A DNA stretch of 64,000 nucleotides, from NCBI RefSeq assembly GCF_018283675.1, contig NZ_JAGVRK010000001.1:1426001-1490000 (forward strand), read 5' to 3'. A program made the translations under genes and the position numbers. Source of the stretch: Metabacillus flavus. Lineage in GTDB: Bacteria; Bacillota; Bacilli; Bacillales; Bacillaceae. Each line of letters starts with the position of its first letter. The stretch's first letter is position 1. Of this stretch, positions 16,927 through 24,706 are shown one piece after another. Under the pieces are notes generated by a model. It did no database searches. It was not told where the DNA came from and saw only the letters and a list, made by a program, of their open reading frames with translations.

Positions 16927-17244
16927 AAGCTCTCGCCTCCTCTACATAAATATTCTCTTGGCATAAGGAAAGAATAAAAAACTGAATATTCTATATTTTA
17001 TATTATACTTAGTTTATGCTCGTTCATTCAATTTGCCTGCATCCTATGAAACAAAAGCTGACATAAATTCATCAATCCGCTAAATTTGTTTTTCTTTCGT
17101 GAGAAAGGTCTCGGTTCAATAAGCATAGGTTTACATAATCGAAAACTTTTATTTACATCACCTTTAGATTGGGGTAATGGAGCGTTATCATCCGTCAATT
17201 AAATTAAAAGGGTAGTAAAAAATGACATCGGAGGTAACAAATAC
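16927..17244. other. Intergenic region upstream of the nuclease gene
   Basis: An AT-rich stretch of about 320 bp without a supportable gene. It must hold the divergent promoters of the small CxxCxGxG gene and the nuclease. I could not identify a convincing -35/-10 pair; GGTTTACATAATCG (17127-17140) is a possible element. Confidence 0.4.
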
Positions 17245-17679
17245 ATGAAATGGCTAAAAACTTTAGCAGCTGGTGCTGCGCTCGCTGCTGCCCTTGTATC
17301 CGGATCTGCTGTACAAGCTCCATTAACAGAAAACAAAGCAGAAGCTGCAAGTGCTTATGACGAGGTTTTATACTTTCCTTTGGACAGATATCCATTGACA
17401 GGTGACCACATTATTGATGCGATTGCAGCAGGACACTCCGATGTGTGCACCATTGACCGTGATGGCGCGGACCAAAACCGTACTGAATCCTTAAAGGGAA
17501 TTCCTACTAAATCAGGATATGACCGTGATGAATGGCCAATGGCTATGTGTGAAGAGGGTGGAGCTGGAGCAGATATCCGCTATGTACCTTATTCTGATAA
17601 CCGCGGTTCAGGTTCTTGGGTTGGAAATCAGCTTGAGGGATATCCAGACGGAACTAAAGTTCTTTTCATCGTTGAATAA
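17245..17679 (+). CDS. Secreted NucA/NucB-type DNase
   Basis: The protein (144 aa) has a signal peptide (about residues 1-35, ending AEAAS). The NucA/NucB core follows with the metal/catalytic blocks [36 protein letters not shown] and [12 protein letters not shown]. NucB is the sporulation-secreted DNase and NucA is the membrane-bound DNA-entry nuclease of competence. Length and cleavable-looking signal fit NucB, but the adjacent ComJ-type inhibitor is the usual partner of NucA. It starts at ATG 17245 after CGGAGG. Three bases separate it from the inhibitor gene. Confidence 0.9.
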   Translation: MKWLKTLAAGAALAAALVSGSAVQAPLTENKAEAASAYDEVLYFPLDRYPLTGDHIIDAIAAGHSDVCTIDRDGADQNRTESLKGIPTKSGYDRDEWPMAMCEEGGAGADIRYVPYSDNRGSGSWVGNQLEGYPDGTKVLFIVE

Positions 17680-17682
17680 ACA

Positions 17683-18093
17683 ATGGACGTAATAGGTCAA
17701 AATGAAATTCTTATATCTTATCATCAGTTTACGGTTTACCAGCATGGGATGAAACGTCCACACTTCGACTGGCTAGAGAGTGCTCTTGAAAAAGGGTATG
17801 TCGCAGATCAGTATGCAGCAGCATTTGCAGCTGAAACGAGCAGCAAAGCACTTATTGAAGTGCGGGTCAGTTCTTCGGGGCAGGAACCGGAATGCACCAT
17901 TCAAATACCATTTCATGTGAAAGATACAGGAATCGAAGTCAGCAGTGTTATGTCTGAGAAATTGACATGCGAGCTGTCTTCTGGTGACTATATGCTTTGT
18001 ATGAATGCCATTTCATTGGGAAAGCAAGAAGACACGGGTGAACATAAGATGAAATATGAGCTAACTTTTATACCAAGTGAGAAACCAGCTTAA
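17683..18093 (+). CDS. comJ: ComJ/Nin-type nuclease inhibitor
   Basis: The protein (136 aa) contains LISYHQFTVYQHGMKRPHFDWLE and KGYVADQYAAAFAAETSSKALIEVRV, the conserved blocks of ComJ (Nin). Nin inhibits the NucA DNA-entry nuclease in B. subtilis, so an immunity or control role towards the neighbouring nuclease is inferred. There is no signal peptide, so it acts in the cytosol. ATG 17683 comes directly after the nuclease stop; there is no strong ribosome site, so coupling is likely. Confidence 0.88.
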   Translation: MDVIGQNEILISYHQFTVYQHGMKRPHFDWLESALEKGYVADQYAAAFAAETSSKALIEVRVSSSGQEPECTIQIPFHVKDTGIEVSSVMSEKLTCELSSGDYMLCMNAISLGKQEDTGEHKMKYELTFIPSEKPA

Positions 18094-18108
18094 TTGCTGG
18101 TTTTTTTT
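18082..18108 (+). terminator. Intrinsic terminator
   Basis: AAACCAGC pairs with GCTGGTTT, followed by a T run. Confidence 0.85.
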
Positions 18109-18117
18109 GTGCTTAAA

Positions 18118-18155
18118 TTATAATTATTATTAATTATAAATTAGAATAATTATTA
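18118..18155 (+). promoter_or_regulatory. Two PerR/Fur-like operator boxes
   Basis: TTATAATTATTATTA (18118-18132) differs at one position from the PerR consensus TTATAATNATTATAA. TTAGAATAATTATTA (18141-18155) differs at two. They lie 23 bp apart, directly before the -35 element of the ATPase promoter. The zosA gene of B. subtilis is PerR-controlled, which supports the reading. Confidence 0.65.
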
Positions 18156-18184
18156 TTTAATTTTTTCTATCGTTCTGTTATAAT
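18156..18184 (+). promoter_or_regulatory. Promoter of the zosA-like gene
   Basis: TTTAAT (18156-18161), a 17-bp spacer and TATAAT (18179-18184), abutting the PerR-like boxes. Confidence 0.6.
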
Positions 18185-18271
18185 CATACATATATTATTT
18201 ATTAATCAAGTTTTCTTGGGATGTTTGAATAAACGATGATGATTAATATTCTCAATTAGAGGTGGTTTGGT

Positions 18272-20164
18272 ATGGAGAAGAGTCTTGGAAAAGCGGATAG
18301 AAATTTAATTTGGCAGCAGCATGCTGAGTTAATTGCTGCCATCCTCTCAGGTTTATTTATAGCAGCTGGATGGGCATTTCAGCGAAGCGATGAGTTAGTT
18401 TCAGTGCCGCTGTTTATTTTGGCCTTCCTCATCGGCGGTTTTGCCAAAGCGAAGGAAGGAATTGAAGAAACGCTATCAGAACGGACACTGAATGTTGAAC
18501 TGCTGATGATCTTTGCCGCCATCGGTTCAGCCATTATTGGCCATTGGATGGAAGGGGCCATCTTGATATTCATATTTTCACTGAGCGGAGCTTTAGAAAC
18601 GTATACGATGAACAAAAGCCAAAGGGAAATTTCTTCATTAATGGAAATTCAGCCGGAGGAAGCAGTAAAGATTACCGGGGATGGTCAACAGAAAGTTCAT
18701 GTCAGCGAGCTTATGAAAGGAGACCTGATTCTCATTAAAGCAGGTGAGCGGGTTCCGGCAGATGGAATACTGGTTAGCGGATCAACAACGGTTGACCAAT
18801 CAGCGATAACGGGTGAATCAATACCGGTTGAAAAGAAAGAAAAAGATGAGTTTTATGCAGGCACAGTAAATCTGACCGGGTCTGTCACGCTTAGGGTAAG
18901 CAGACAAAGTGAGGATACGCTTTTCTCGAAAATTATCCAAATGGTTCAGTCCGCGCAATCAGAAAAATCTCCTTCCCAGCTTTTTATTGAACGCTTTGAA
19001 AGCACGTATGTGAAAGCTGTATTAGCAGCAGTCACTTTAATGATGATTGTCCCTCATTTTGCATTTGGGTGGAGCTTAGGTGAATCGTTTTACCGGGCAA
19101 TGGTGCTAATGGTTGTTGCCTCCCCATGTGCGCTGGTTGCATCAATAATGCCGGCAAGTCTATCAGCTATTTCGAACGGAGCCAGAAACGGACTTTTGTT
19201 CAAAGGCGGCGTTCACCTTGAGAGGCTATCCCGGGCTAATGTCATTGCATTTGATAAAACAGGTACTTTAACAAAGGGCGAACCTGCCGTTGCGGATGTG
19301 AAGCTGCGGGATGGGCTTAATGCAGCCGAACTATACAGTGCCGTACTATCCATTGAAAATCAGTCCAACCATCCTCTTGCAAAAGCAATAGTGAAATTTG
19401 CCCGGCGAATGGCAGGAGTTCAGCTTAAATGGACAGAGGTTACAGAAGAATCCGGAATGGGCATTACAGCAGAATGGAATGGAAAGAAGTATTTTATAGG
19501 AAAAGAGGAATTTGTCGGGAAAAAGGAAGCGCAGATATTTGCTGATGGGGCGGCAAAGGAGTTTGCAGAAACGGGGAAGACCGTCGTCTTTGTAAAGGAT
19601 GAGAAAGGAATTGCTGCTTTATTCGCGTTAAAGGACACTCTTCGTACAGAAACGAAAAAGGCAATTGAATCGTTTAGAGGAAATGGGATACGAACTGTAA
19701 TGCTGACGGGTGACAGTGAACAAACAGCAAAATCAATTGCAGAAGAAGCTCGTTTGGATTCCTATCGTGCACAGTGCATGCCTGAAGATAAGCTTAATGA
19801 AATAAAACAGCTTAAGTCCAATGCCGGCGTAACCATTATGGTAGGGGATGGAATTAATGACGCACCTGCACTTGCACTCGCGGATATTGGGGTTGCTATG
19901 GGGGAAGGATCAGAAGCTGCTCTCGAAACAGCTGATATCGTATTGATGAAAAATGACCTGCAAAAGCTTTCGGATGCTATTGCACTCTCAAAAAAAATGA
20001 ATCGGATCGTAAAGCAAAACATCATTTTTTCAATGGCTGTAATTGCTCTTCTAATTTGCTCGAATTTCCTGCAGATTCTGAGTCTGCCCTACGGCGTGAT
20101 CGGCCATGAAGGAAGTACAATTCTTGTCATTTTAAATGGACTGAGACTCCTTAAAAGTGAATAA
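18272..20164 (+). CDS. zosA: Heavy-metal P1B-type ATPase, ZosA-like
   Basis: The 630-aa protein has eight membrane segments and no N-terminal metal-binding HMA domain. The ion-channel motif is SPC in VASPCALVAS. Actuator loop ITGESIP, phosphorylation site DKTGTLTKG, the histidine-proline motif in NHPLAKA, and GDGINDAPALA are all present, so the pump is complete. In B. subtilis ZosA (YkvW) imports zinc under peroxide stress and is repressed by PerR. The boxes upstream and the position after ykvU agree. Cd/Co export cannot be excluded from sequence alone. Confidence 0.9.
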   Translation: MEKSLGKADRNLIWQQHAELIAAILSGLFIAAGWAFQRSDELVSVPLFILAFLIGGFAKAKEGIEETLSERTLNVELLMIFAAIGSAIIGHWMEGAILIFIFSLSGALETYTMNKSQREISSLMEIQPEEAVKITGDGQQKVHVSELMKGDLILIKAGERVPADGILVSGSTTVDQSAITGESIPVEKKEKDEFYAGTVNLTGSVTLRVSRQSEDTLFSKIIQMVQSAQSEKSPSQLFIERFESTYVKAVLAAVTLMMIVPHFAFGWSLGESFYRAMVLMVVASPCALVASIMPASLSAISNGARNGLLFKGGVHLERLSRANVIAFDKTGTLTKGEPAVADVKLRDGLNAAELYSAVLSIENQSNHPLAKAIVKFARRMAGVQLKWTEVTEESGMGITAEWNGKKYFIGKEEFVGKKEAQIFADGAAKEFAETGKTVVFVKDEKGIAALFALKDTLRTETKKAIESFRGNGIRTVMLTGDSEQTAKSIAEEARLDSYRAQCMPEDKLNEIKQLKSNAGVTIMVGDGINDAPALALADIGVAMGEGSEAALETADIVLMKNDLQKLSDAIALSKKMNRIVKQNIIFSMAVIALLICSNFLQILSLPYGVIGHEGSTILVILNGLRLLKSE

Positions 20165-20170
20165 TGCAGC

Positions 20171-20203
20171 AGCCCCCTGAGAGTGGAATCAGGGGGCTTT
20201 TTA
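20171..20203 (+). terminator. Intrinsic terminator
   Basis: AGCCCCCTGA pairs with TCAGGGGGCT, followed by T residues. Confidence 0.9.
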
Positions 20204-20211
20204 GTACGCGC

Positions 20212-20403
20212 TTATGCCCCTGTTTCAGTCTCAGGCCTTCTAACAACAATAATATAGGCGAAGACAAAGCAGATGAAACCTGCAATCCACCCTATAAGGG
20301 AACTGAAATAATAAAAATCAATGAGCGCCATACCGATAAACGGACAGGCCAGCCCAAGCAAGGTTAAAATGATTACACTTCTTCTCTTAATAAAACCAGC
20401 CAT
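20212..20403 (-). CDS. Small two-helix membrane protein (63 aa)
   Basis: The protein starts MAGFIKRRSVIILTLLG and has two hydrophobic segments (about residues 9-30 and 35-55), with a charged tail RRPETETGA. The ATG at 20403 lies 8 bp after AAGGAG; a GTG 6 bp upstream is less well placed. I do not recognise the family. It converges on the terminator of the P-type ATPase. Confidence 0.6.
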   Translation of the reverse strand: MAGFIKRRSVIILTLLGLACPFIGMALIDFYYFSSLIGWIAGFICFVFAYIIVVRRPETETGA

Positions 20404-20621
20404 ATACACATCTCCTTAGGCATGCGAACAAAGTTATTATACAGAAAAACTGCGGGAAAGAGAAATGCGTTTACCATTAACTTTTCCATTATTTAAGAAA
20501 TAAACTTACAAAATTGAAAAAGGGGGTTTTATCGTAAATTTGAGTAGAATGGGCATTGTGTGATAAGCAGCTCAGATTTTTAGTAAGGCCGTTTCATAAA
20601 AGATTGTTGTGTTATTATCAA

Positions 20622-20662
20622 TTTTGTAAGAAAAATCTTACGTTTTGTAAGAAATATATTAC
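20622..20662 (+). promoter_or_regulatory. Tandem 21-bp operator-like repeats
   Basis: TTTTGTAAGAAAAATCTTAC and TTTTGTAAGAAATATATTAC lie 21 bp apart (two helical turns). Each is an inverted repeat (GTAAG...CTTAC; GTAAG...TTAC). They sit just upstream of the broken HTH gene, as expected for autorepressor sites. Confidence 0.6.
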
Positions 20663-20685
20663 AGTAAGTAGCAGAGGTGGTCCTA

Positions 20686-20880
20686 TTGCTACGCAATAAA
20701 TTAGGGATTTTTCGAGCGGGAAAAGGGTGGACTCAATAACAACTTGCAGGAATCGTTGGAGTTAGCAGATAAACAATTGCTACTCTAGAGAAAAATAAAT
20801 ATAATCCCTCACTAATTCTTGCCTTTAAAATCGCAAACGTTTTTGAAAAATCATTGACCGATGTTTTTGATTACGGGTAG
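20686..20880 (+). pseudogene. XRE-family HTH regulator broken by two ochre stops
   Basis: From TTG 20686 (ribosome site GAGGTGG) the frame reads LRNKLGIFRAGKGWTQ-stop-QLAGIVGVSR-stop-TIATLEKNKYNPSLIL and ends VFDYG. The TAA codons are at 20737-20739 and 20770-20772. Both fall where a Gln or Glu is normal in this short XRE-type family (WTQEQLA, SRQTI). Without them the protein would be 64 aa, the usual length, with an intact HTH. The rest of the frame is undamaged, suggesting recent loss. Confidence 0.8.
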
Positions 20881-20891
20881 GAGTGAAAACC

Positions 20892-21185
20892 ATGTTATGG
20901 TTTATGATTTCTTTCGTTGTACTAATATTCATTAGTCAAATGTATTTATTGAAATTCCAGTCAAGTGCAGAAGGAAAAGATGAAAGAGGTAAAGGAATTC
21001 AATATAAAACAAATAGTATTTTGTTCAATATCATATATTTAGGTATGATCTTACTAATTGTTCTTCATTTAATTGACGTAGTTCCAACTAAAATTATCCC
21101 TGATATCTTGTTATATTTTACGGTTTCCTTGAGTTTATTTGGTAGCTGTTTTGTTTTTATTAACAAGAACAAGAAAAACTATTAA
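20892..21185 (+). CDS. Small three-helix membrane protein next to the HTH pseudogene
   Basis: The protein (97 aa) starts MLWFMISFVVLIFISQMYLL and has three hydrophobic segments (about residues 1-20, 45-65 and 72-90) with a basic end KNKKNY. The ATG at 20892 lies 8 bp after GGAG, which overlaps the stop of the HTH frame, so the two were translationally coupled. Short XRE regulators followed by a small integral membrane protein are a common Bacillus pair of unknown role. With the regulator dead, expression may be altered. Confidence 0.7.
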   Translation: MLWFMISFVVLIFISQMYLLKFQSSAEGKDERGKGIQYKTNSILFNIIYLGMILLIVLHLIDVVPTKIIPDILLYFTVSLSLFGSCFVFINKNKKNY

Positions 21186-21283
21186 GAGCCGTTGTAGACC
21201 TCGAATTCGGGGTTTTTATTATGTGATATTTGGTGAAATATCATACAAAGAATGGGGAGGCTAAGCATTCAAGCAATGCAAGA

Positions 21284-21345
21284 GAATGAAAGATCCAATC
21301 ATTTTAAAGCTAAAGAATGAAAGATCCAATCATTTTAAAGCTAAA
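21284..21345. repeat. Perfect 31-bp tandem duplication
   Basis: A 31-bp unit beginning GAATGAAAGATCC and ending AAAGCTAAA occurs twice without mismatch, at 21284-21314 and 21315-21345. It lies in non-coding DNA. Confidence 0.9.
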
Positions 21346-21414
21346 CAAATATCCCTTGTGATGATGTGATAATTGGACATGCTCGAGTATGATAAGAAAA
21401 AATTCACTGTTAAG

Positions 21415-21684
21415 AAAAACGGGACTGTCTGCAAAGTCACATTAACTTAAACAGGGAGACGCATTCTAAGCGTTTCCCTGTTTACAGTCTGAGTCAGCTG
21501 ATTGAAGCGGAAGGGCGACACTCCAGCGGGAGCAGCGGGACAGGTGAGACCCCGCAGGCGCTTGCGCCGCGGAGGCTCACCGCCCGCCCCGCGGAAAGGG
21601 AGTCCTGCAGCGGAAATCAGCCTAAGCAAATCTAAGTTCTATAGCAAGTGGGATTCTAAGAAACTCTCTGGACAGCCCTGTTTT
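21415..21684 (+). mobile_element. MITE/REP-like element, copy A (complete)
   Basis: Ends AAAACGGGACTGTC (21416-21429) and the complement of GACAGCCCTGTTTT (21671-21684) match at 12 of 14 positions. Inside are a terminator-like hairpin (AAACAGGGA at 21449, TCCCTGTTT at 21475) and a GC-rich core from GCTGATTGAAGCGG to GCGGAAATCAGC. That core has many inverted segments, such as GGCGCTTGCGCC and GAGGCTCACCGCCCG. No coding potential is credible. The core resembles a GC-rich repeat common in Bacillaceae genomes. Confidence 0.7.
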
Positions 21685-21692
21685 CGAATTTC

Positions 21693-22823
21693 TTAAGAAT
21701 AAGACCGTCCCTTCCATTCATATCCCTTTTTTCGAATGGAGGTATACATAGATACAAGCATAAGGGAGATAAAAGCAGCAGCAGAAAGCGGCATAGAAAA
21801 GGACAGGGAAAGCTTTTGACTGGAACGCCAGTCGATAAACATTTTTTGAAGAACGATCAGGATATAGGGTAAGTACCAGTAGATCGAAAAAGATGAAGAG
21901 ATGATCAGCTGAGCGGCTCCGTAAAAAACCAAAAGTCCCGGGAACACATAAAACAGAGTATAAAATAAGCAAAGGCTGATGGTAATTGGCAGTGAACGGC
22001 CAAAACCCGGGAAGATATTCTTTTTGAAGCCTTCCCATGCTTCCCTGCTTGATCTGTACATATAGCAGGTGACCATATCAGTGACATTTGCCAGCAGGAC
22101 ACGTTTTCTATTCTCTTTCATTTTTCGAGTGAGATGCACATCATCTACTATCGAGTTTTTAATACTCTCATGACCGCCTATTTCTTCATAAGCTGTCCGT
22201 TTAAACAGCATGAAAGCTCCATGAGCGGCTGTAGCAGCGGGAAATGCAGTTCGGTTAGCCAATAGGAGCGGCAGATGAAAATATACAAGAAAATGCTGCA
22301 TTGGAACAAGCCATTTCTCAAGCAAATACTGAACAGGAAATTTAGGAAAGCCGGTTAAAAGGGAAACCTTAGAAGATTCCAGCGTGTGCACAGCACGTTC
22401 AATCGTCATTGGTGCTAAACGGACATCTGCGTCTAAAAAAAGGATGAGTTCTGTTTCAGCATGACGGCTCAATGTGTAGCACGCGTGGACTTTTCCAGCC
22501 CAGCCTTTGGGAAGACTTCTGCCAGACAGAATTTTAAACCTTGCATCAACGCCAGTATGTCTGTTTAAAAGCTCATATGTACGGTCTTCAGATTGATCAT
22601 CCAAAAGCAAAAAACAAAGGTTAGGGTACGTCAGTTTTTTTAGCATTGAAATGAGATCTGGTACATTTCGTTCTTCATTACGGAGAGGAACAAGAATGCT
22701 TACTGCTGGGTAATGATTTATCTTCGAATCTTTAAGCTTAGGCATAAAAAAGGAGTTGGCTACAGTAAAGAGCAGAAAAATAAAGAGAAGAATGGTGTAG
22801 ATGATGATCAGCAATTTGGGCAA
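21693..22823 (-). CDS. Family 2 glycosyltransferase (CrtQ-like, carotenoid)
   Basis: The 376-aa protein has an N-terminal membrane helix and a GT2 domain (about residues 40-250): SILVPLRNEERNVPDL, LLDDQSEDRTYE, GWAGKVHAC, LILFLDADVRL (the DxD motif) and DVHLTRKMKE. Membrane helices follow at about 285-365. It resembles 4,4'-diaponeurosporenoate glycosyltransferases of the staphyloxanthin-type pathway, and the neighbouring genes support this. It starts at a TTG (22823) very close to AAGGAGG; TTG 22814 is the alternative. It is downstream of the desaturase gene. Confidence 0.8.
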   Translation of the reverse strand: MPKLLIIIYTILLFIFLLFTVANSFFMPKLKDSKINHYPAVSILVPLRNEERNVPDLISMLKKLTYPNLCFLLLDDQSEDRTYELLNRHTGVDARFKILSGRSLPKGWAGKVHACYTLSRHAETELILFLDADVRLAPMTIERAVHTLESSKVSLLTGFPKFPVQYLLEKWLVPMQHFLVYFHLPLLLANRTAFPAATAAHGAFMLFKRTAYEEIGGHESIKNSIVDDVHLTRKMKENRKRVLLANVTDMVTCYMYRSSREAWEGFKKNIFPGFGRSLPITISLCLFYTLFYVFPGLLVFYGAAQLIISSSFSIYWYLPYILIVLQKMFIDWRSSQKLSLSFSMPLSAAAFISLMLVSMYTSIRKKGYEWKGRSYS

Positions 22824-22895
22824 TGCCTCCTTTTTTAAAAAACTCCAAAAATATTGTTTTTACTTACCGGTATCAGCTATAGCATCAACAGAACC

Positions 22896-22936
22896 AAAAA
22901 AGAAGGACAGGCCCGATCAGGACCAGCCCTTCTTTA
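22896..22936 (-). terminator. Terminator after the desaturase gene
   Basis: On the minus strand AAAGAAGG...CCTTCTTT is followed by T residues. It separates the desaturase gene from the downstream glycosyltransferase, so readthrough or a second promoter is needed. Confidence 0.65.
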
Positions 22937-22982
22937 TTAGTATAAATCTTTCTATGCCTTTAAGGGAAGGTTATGGACTGGT

Positions 22983-24494
22983 TCAGCCAATCTCTTTTTG
23001 TGTTGCTTTTGCAAGATCATCCTCTAAGATCAGATCTGCTGTAAGCTGTCCGGAAAGAGTAACCATTGGAACACCACCGCCTGGGTGGGTTGAGCCGCCT
23101 GTGAAATAAAGATTATGAAGCAGTTTGCTTCGGCTTGGAACTTTAAATCCTCCGTTTTTCTTCCGGTCTGTCGCGACCCCGTAGATGGACCCTCCGTTTG
23201 AACCGTATAATTCCTGGATATCGTCCGGAGTAAACTGGTATTCCCATTCAATGTGATTCCTTAAGTCTGCAACACCCATTCGTTCTAGTTTATCGAGAAC
23301 CTTTTCACGGTATTGCTCCTTCATTCCCTCCCATGTTTCTCCTTCTTTCAATGGCGGAACGTGGGTAAGAACAAATAAATTTTCTTTTCCTTCCGGAGCT
23401 TGAGTAGGATCTGATTTGGAAGAGATGCCGATATAAACCGTTGGATCATCGGCTGGAATGCCTTCATTGAAAATTTGGTCAAATTCTTTCTTCGGATCCT
23501 CAGAAAAGAAGAAATTGTGATGGGCCAAGTGTTTGTACTCTTTGTTTACCCCCAGGAGAAGGACTAAGCCTGATACAGTCGGAACATATTTTTCAAGTTC
23601 CTCTGCGGCCTTTTGACTGCCGCTGTGGTTTTCCATAACTGTCTTATATGCAGGGATCGCCTCTAGATTGGAAACAATCAAATCTGCATGCAGAATGTCT
23701 CCGTCCTCAAGTTCCACGCCCGTTGCTGTATCGCCTTCTGTAATGACTCTTTTCACCTTGCAGTTGAGCCGGACGTCTACGTTAAGCTCACGCATCACTT
23801 TACTCATTGCTTCGGCTATTTTGTACATTCCGCCTTCGACGTAGTGAATACCTATGCCAAGCTGTACATAGACAAGCTGGGATAAAATGGCCGGAGCCTG
23901 ATATGGAGATGAACCGATATACATGATCATAAAATTAAACAGCTGCTGAAGATGCTTGCTCTTGAAATGCTTTTTCGTTACCTGGTCCATTGACTTGATC
24001 GGATCCATGGCCAAAAGCTCTTTCATTGAGTGCATGTTCCTCAAATCGTTAATTCCTGTGAGGCTTCGTTTGTAAAAGCTTTTTAAGCTGTATTCATACA
24101 TTTTGGTGCAGTAGGACATATACTGGAAAAATTCATGCTGATCTTCAGGATTATGCTCCTTCAGCTGTTCCATCATTAGCTGGAGGTCGCTGGTCAGGTC
24201 GATTGTTGTTCCATCTTCAAAAAAAGTCCTCCACTGCGGTTCAATCCGTTTAATTTTTATGTAGTCGTGAATATCCCGGTTGGCACTGCGGAAGAGCTGT
24301 TCCAATACCCATGGCATCGTTAAAATAGAAGGGCCGGTATCAAATTTAAATCCGTTTCCTTCTCTGACATTTAATTTCCCGCCAAGCCTTTCTCCTTTTT
24401 CAATAACCGTTACATCATATTGATCTGCTGCAAGGCGGATTGCGGATGACATTCCGCCAAGTCCGCCTCCGATAACAATCACTTTTTTTCTCAA
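22983..24494 (-). CDS. Carotenoid desaturase/oxidase (CrtN/CrtP family)
   Basis: The 503-aa FAD-dependent enzyme begins KVIVIGGGLGGMSSAIRLA, the dinucleotide-binding motif, followed by VIEKGERLGGK. It ends with the family signature FTGGSTHPGGGVPMV. CrtN dehydrogenates 4,4'-diapophytoene; CrtP-type paralogues oxidise the terminal methyl of diaponeurosporene. The two classes cannot be separated with confidence by eye. Neighbouring glycosyl- and acyltransferases place it in C30 carotenoid synthesis. The start is TTG 24494 with AAGGAGG 9 bp upstream. It is divergent from the crtQ-crtO-like pair. Confidence 0.85.
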   Translation of the reverse strand: MRKKVIVIGGGLGGMSSAIRLAADQYDVTVIEKGERLGGKLNVREGNGFKFDTGPSILTMPWVLEQLFRSANRDIHDYIKIKRIEPQWRTFFEDGTTIDLTSDLQLMMEQLKEHNPEDQHEFFQYMSYCTKMYEYSLKSFYKRSLTGINDLRNMHSMKELLAMDPIKSMDQVTKKHFKSKHLQQLFNFMIMYIGSSPYQAPAILSQLVYVQLGIGIHYVEGGMYKIAEAMSKVMRELNVDVRLNCKVKRVITEGDTATGVELEDGDILHADLIVSNLEAIPAYKTVMENHSGSQKAAEELEKYVPTVSGLVLLLGVNKEYKHLAHHNFFFSEDPKKEFDQIFNEGIPADDPTVYIGISSKSDPTQAPEGKENLFVLTHVPPLKEGETWEGMKEQYREKVLDKLERMGVADLRNHIEWEYQFTPDDIQELYGSNGGSIYGVATDRKKNGGFKVPSRSKLLHNLYFTGGSTHPGGGVPMVTLSGQLTADLILEDDLAKATQKEIG

Positions 24495-24651
24495 ATTTTC
24501 CTGCCTCCTTATGAATTTGATAAAAATGGATTACAATGGTAATTAGATCCGTCTATCATTTTATCCAAACGTGTGAATTTTTCATTCATTGCTATAAGAA
24601 GTATTTTCCACAATAAAGCAAGGCGGAAACCTGAATTAAGCCCTTAAGTAC

Positions 24652-24677
24652 GCTTTATTAAAGAAAAAGGGTATAAT
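24652..24677 (+). promoter_or_regulatory. Possible SigB or SigA promoter of the crtQ-crtO pair
   Basis: GGGTAT (24669-24674), the SigB -10 hexamer, overlaps TATAAT (24672-24677). GCTTTA (24652-24657) is a weak -35. SigB control is known for the S. aureus crt operon; here it is only suggested. Confidence 0.35.
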
Positions 24678-24706
24678 GAAGGAACCATTTTAGTGAGGTG
24701 TCTCTT

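Noticed and set aside
20686-20880. Recoding of TAA as Gln in the HTH gene
   Set aside because: TAA ends many normal genes in the window (e.g. queE, queF, ptsH), so nonsense mutation is the simpler reading.
21447-21629. 60-aa Arg/Pro-rich minus-strand frame in copy A
   Set aside because: It is a product of the GC-rich palindromic core of the MITE-like element.
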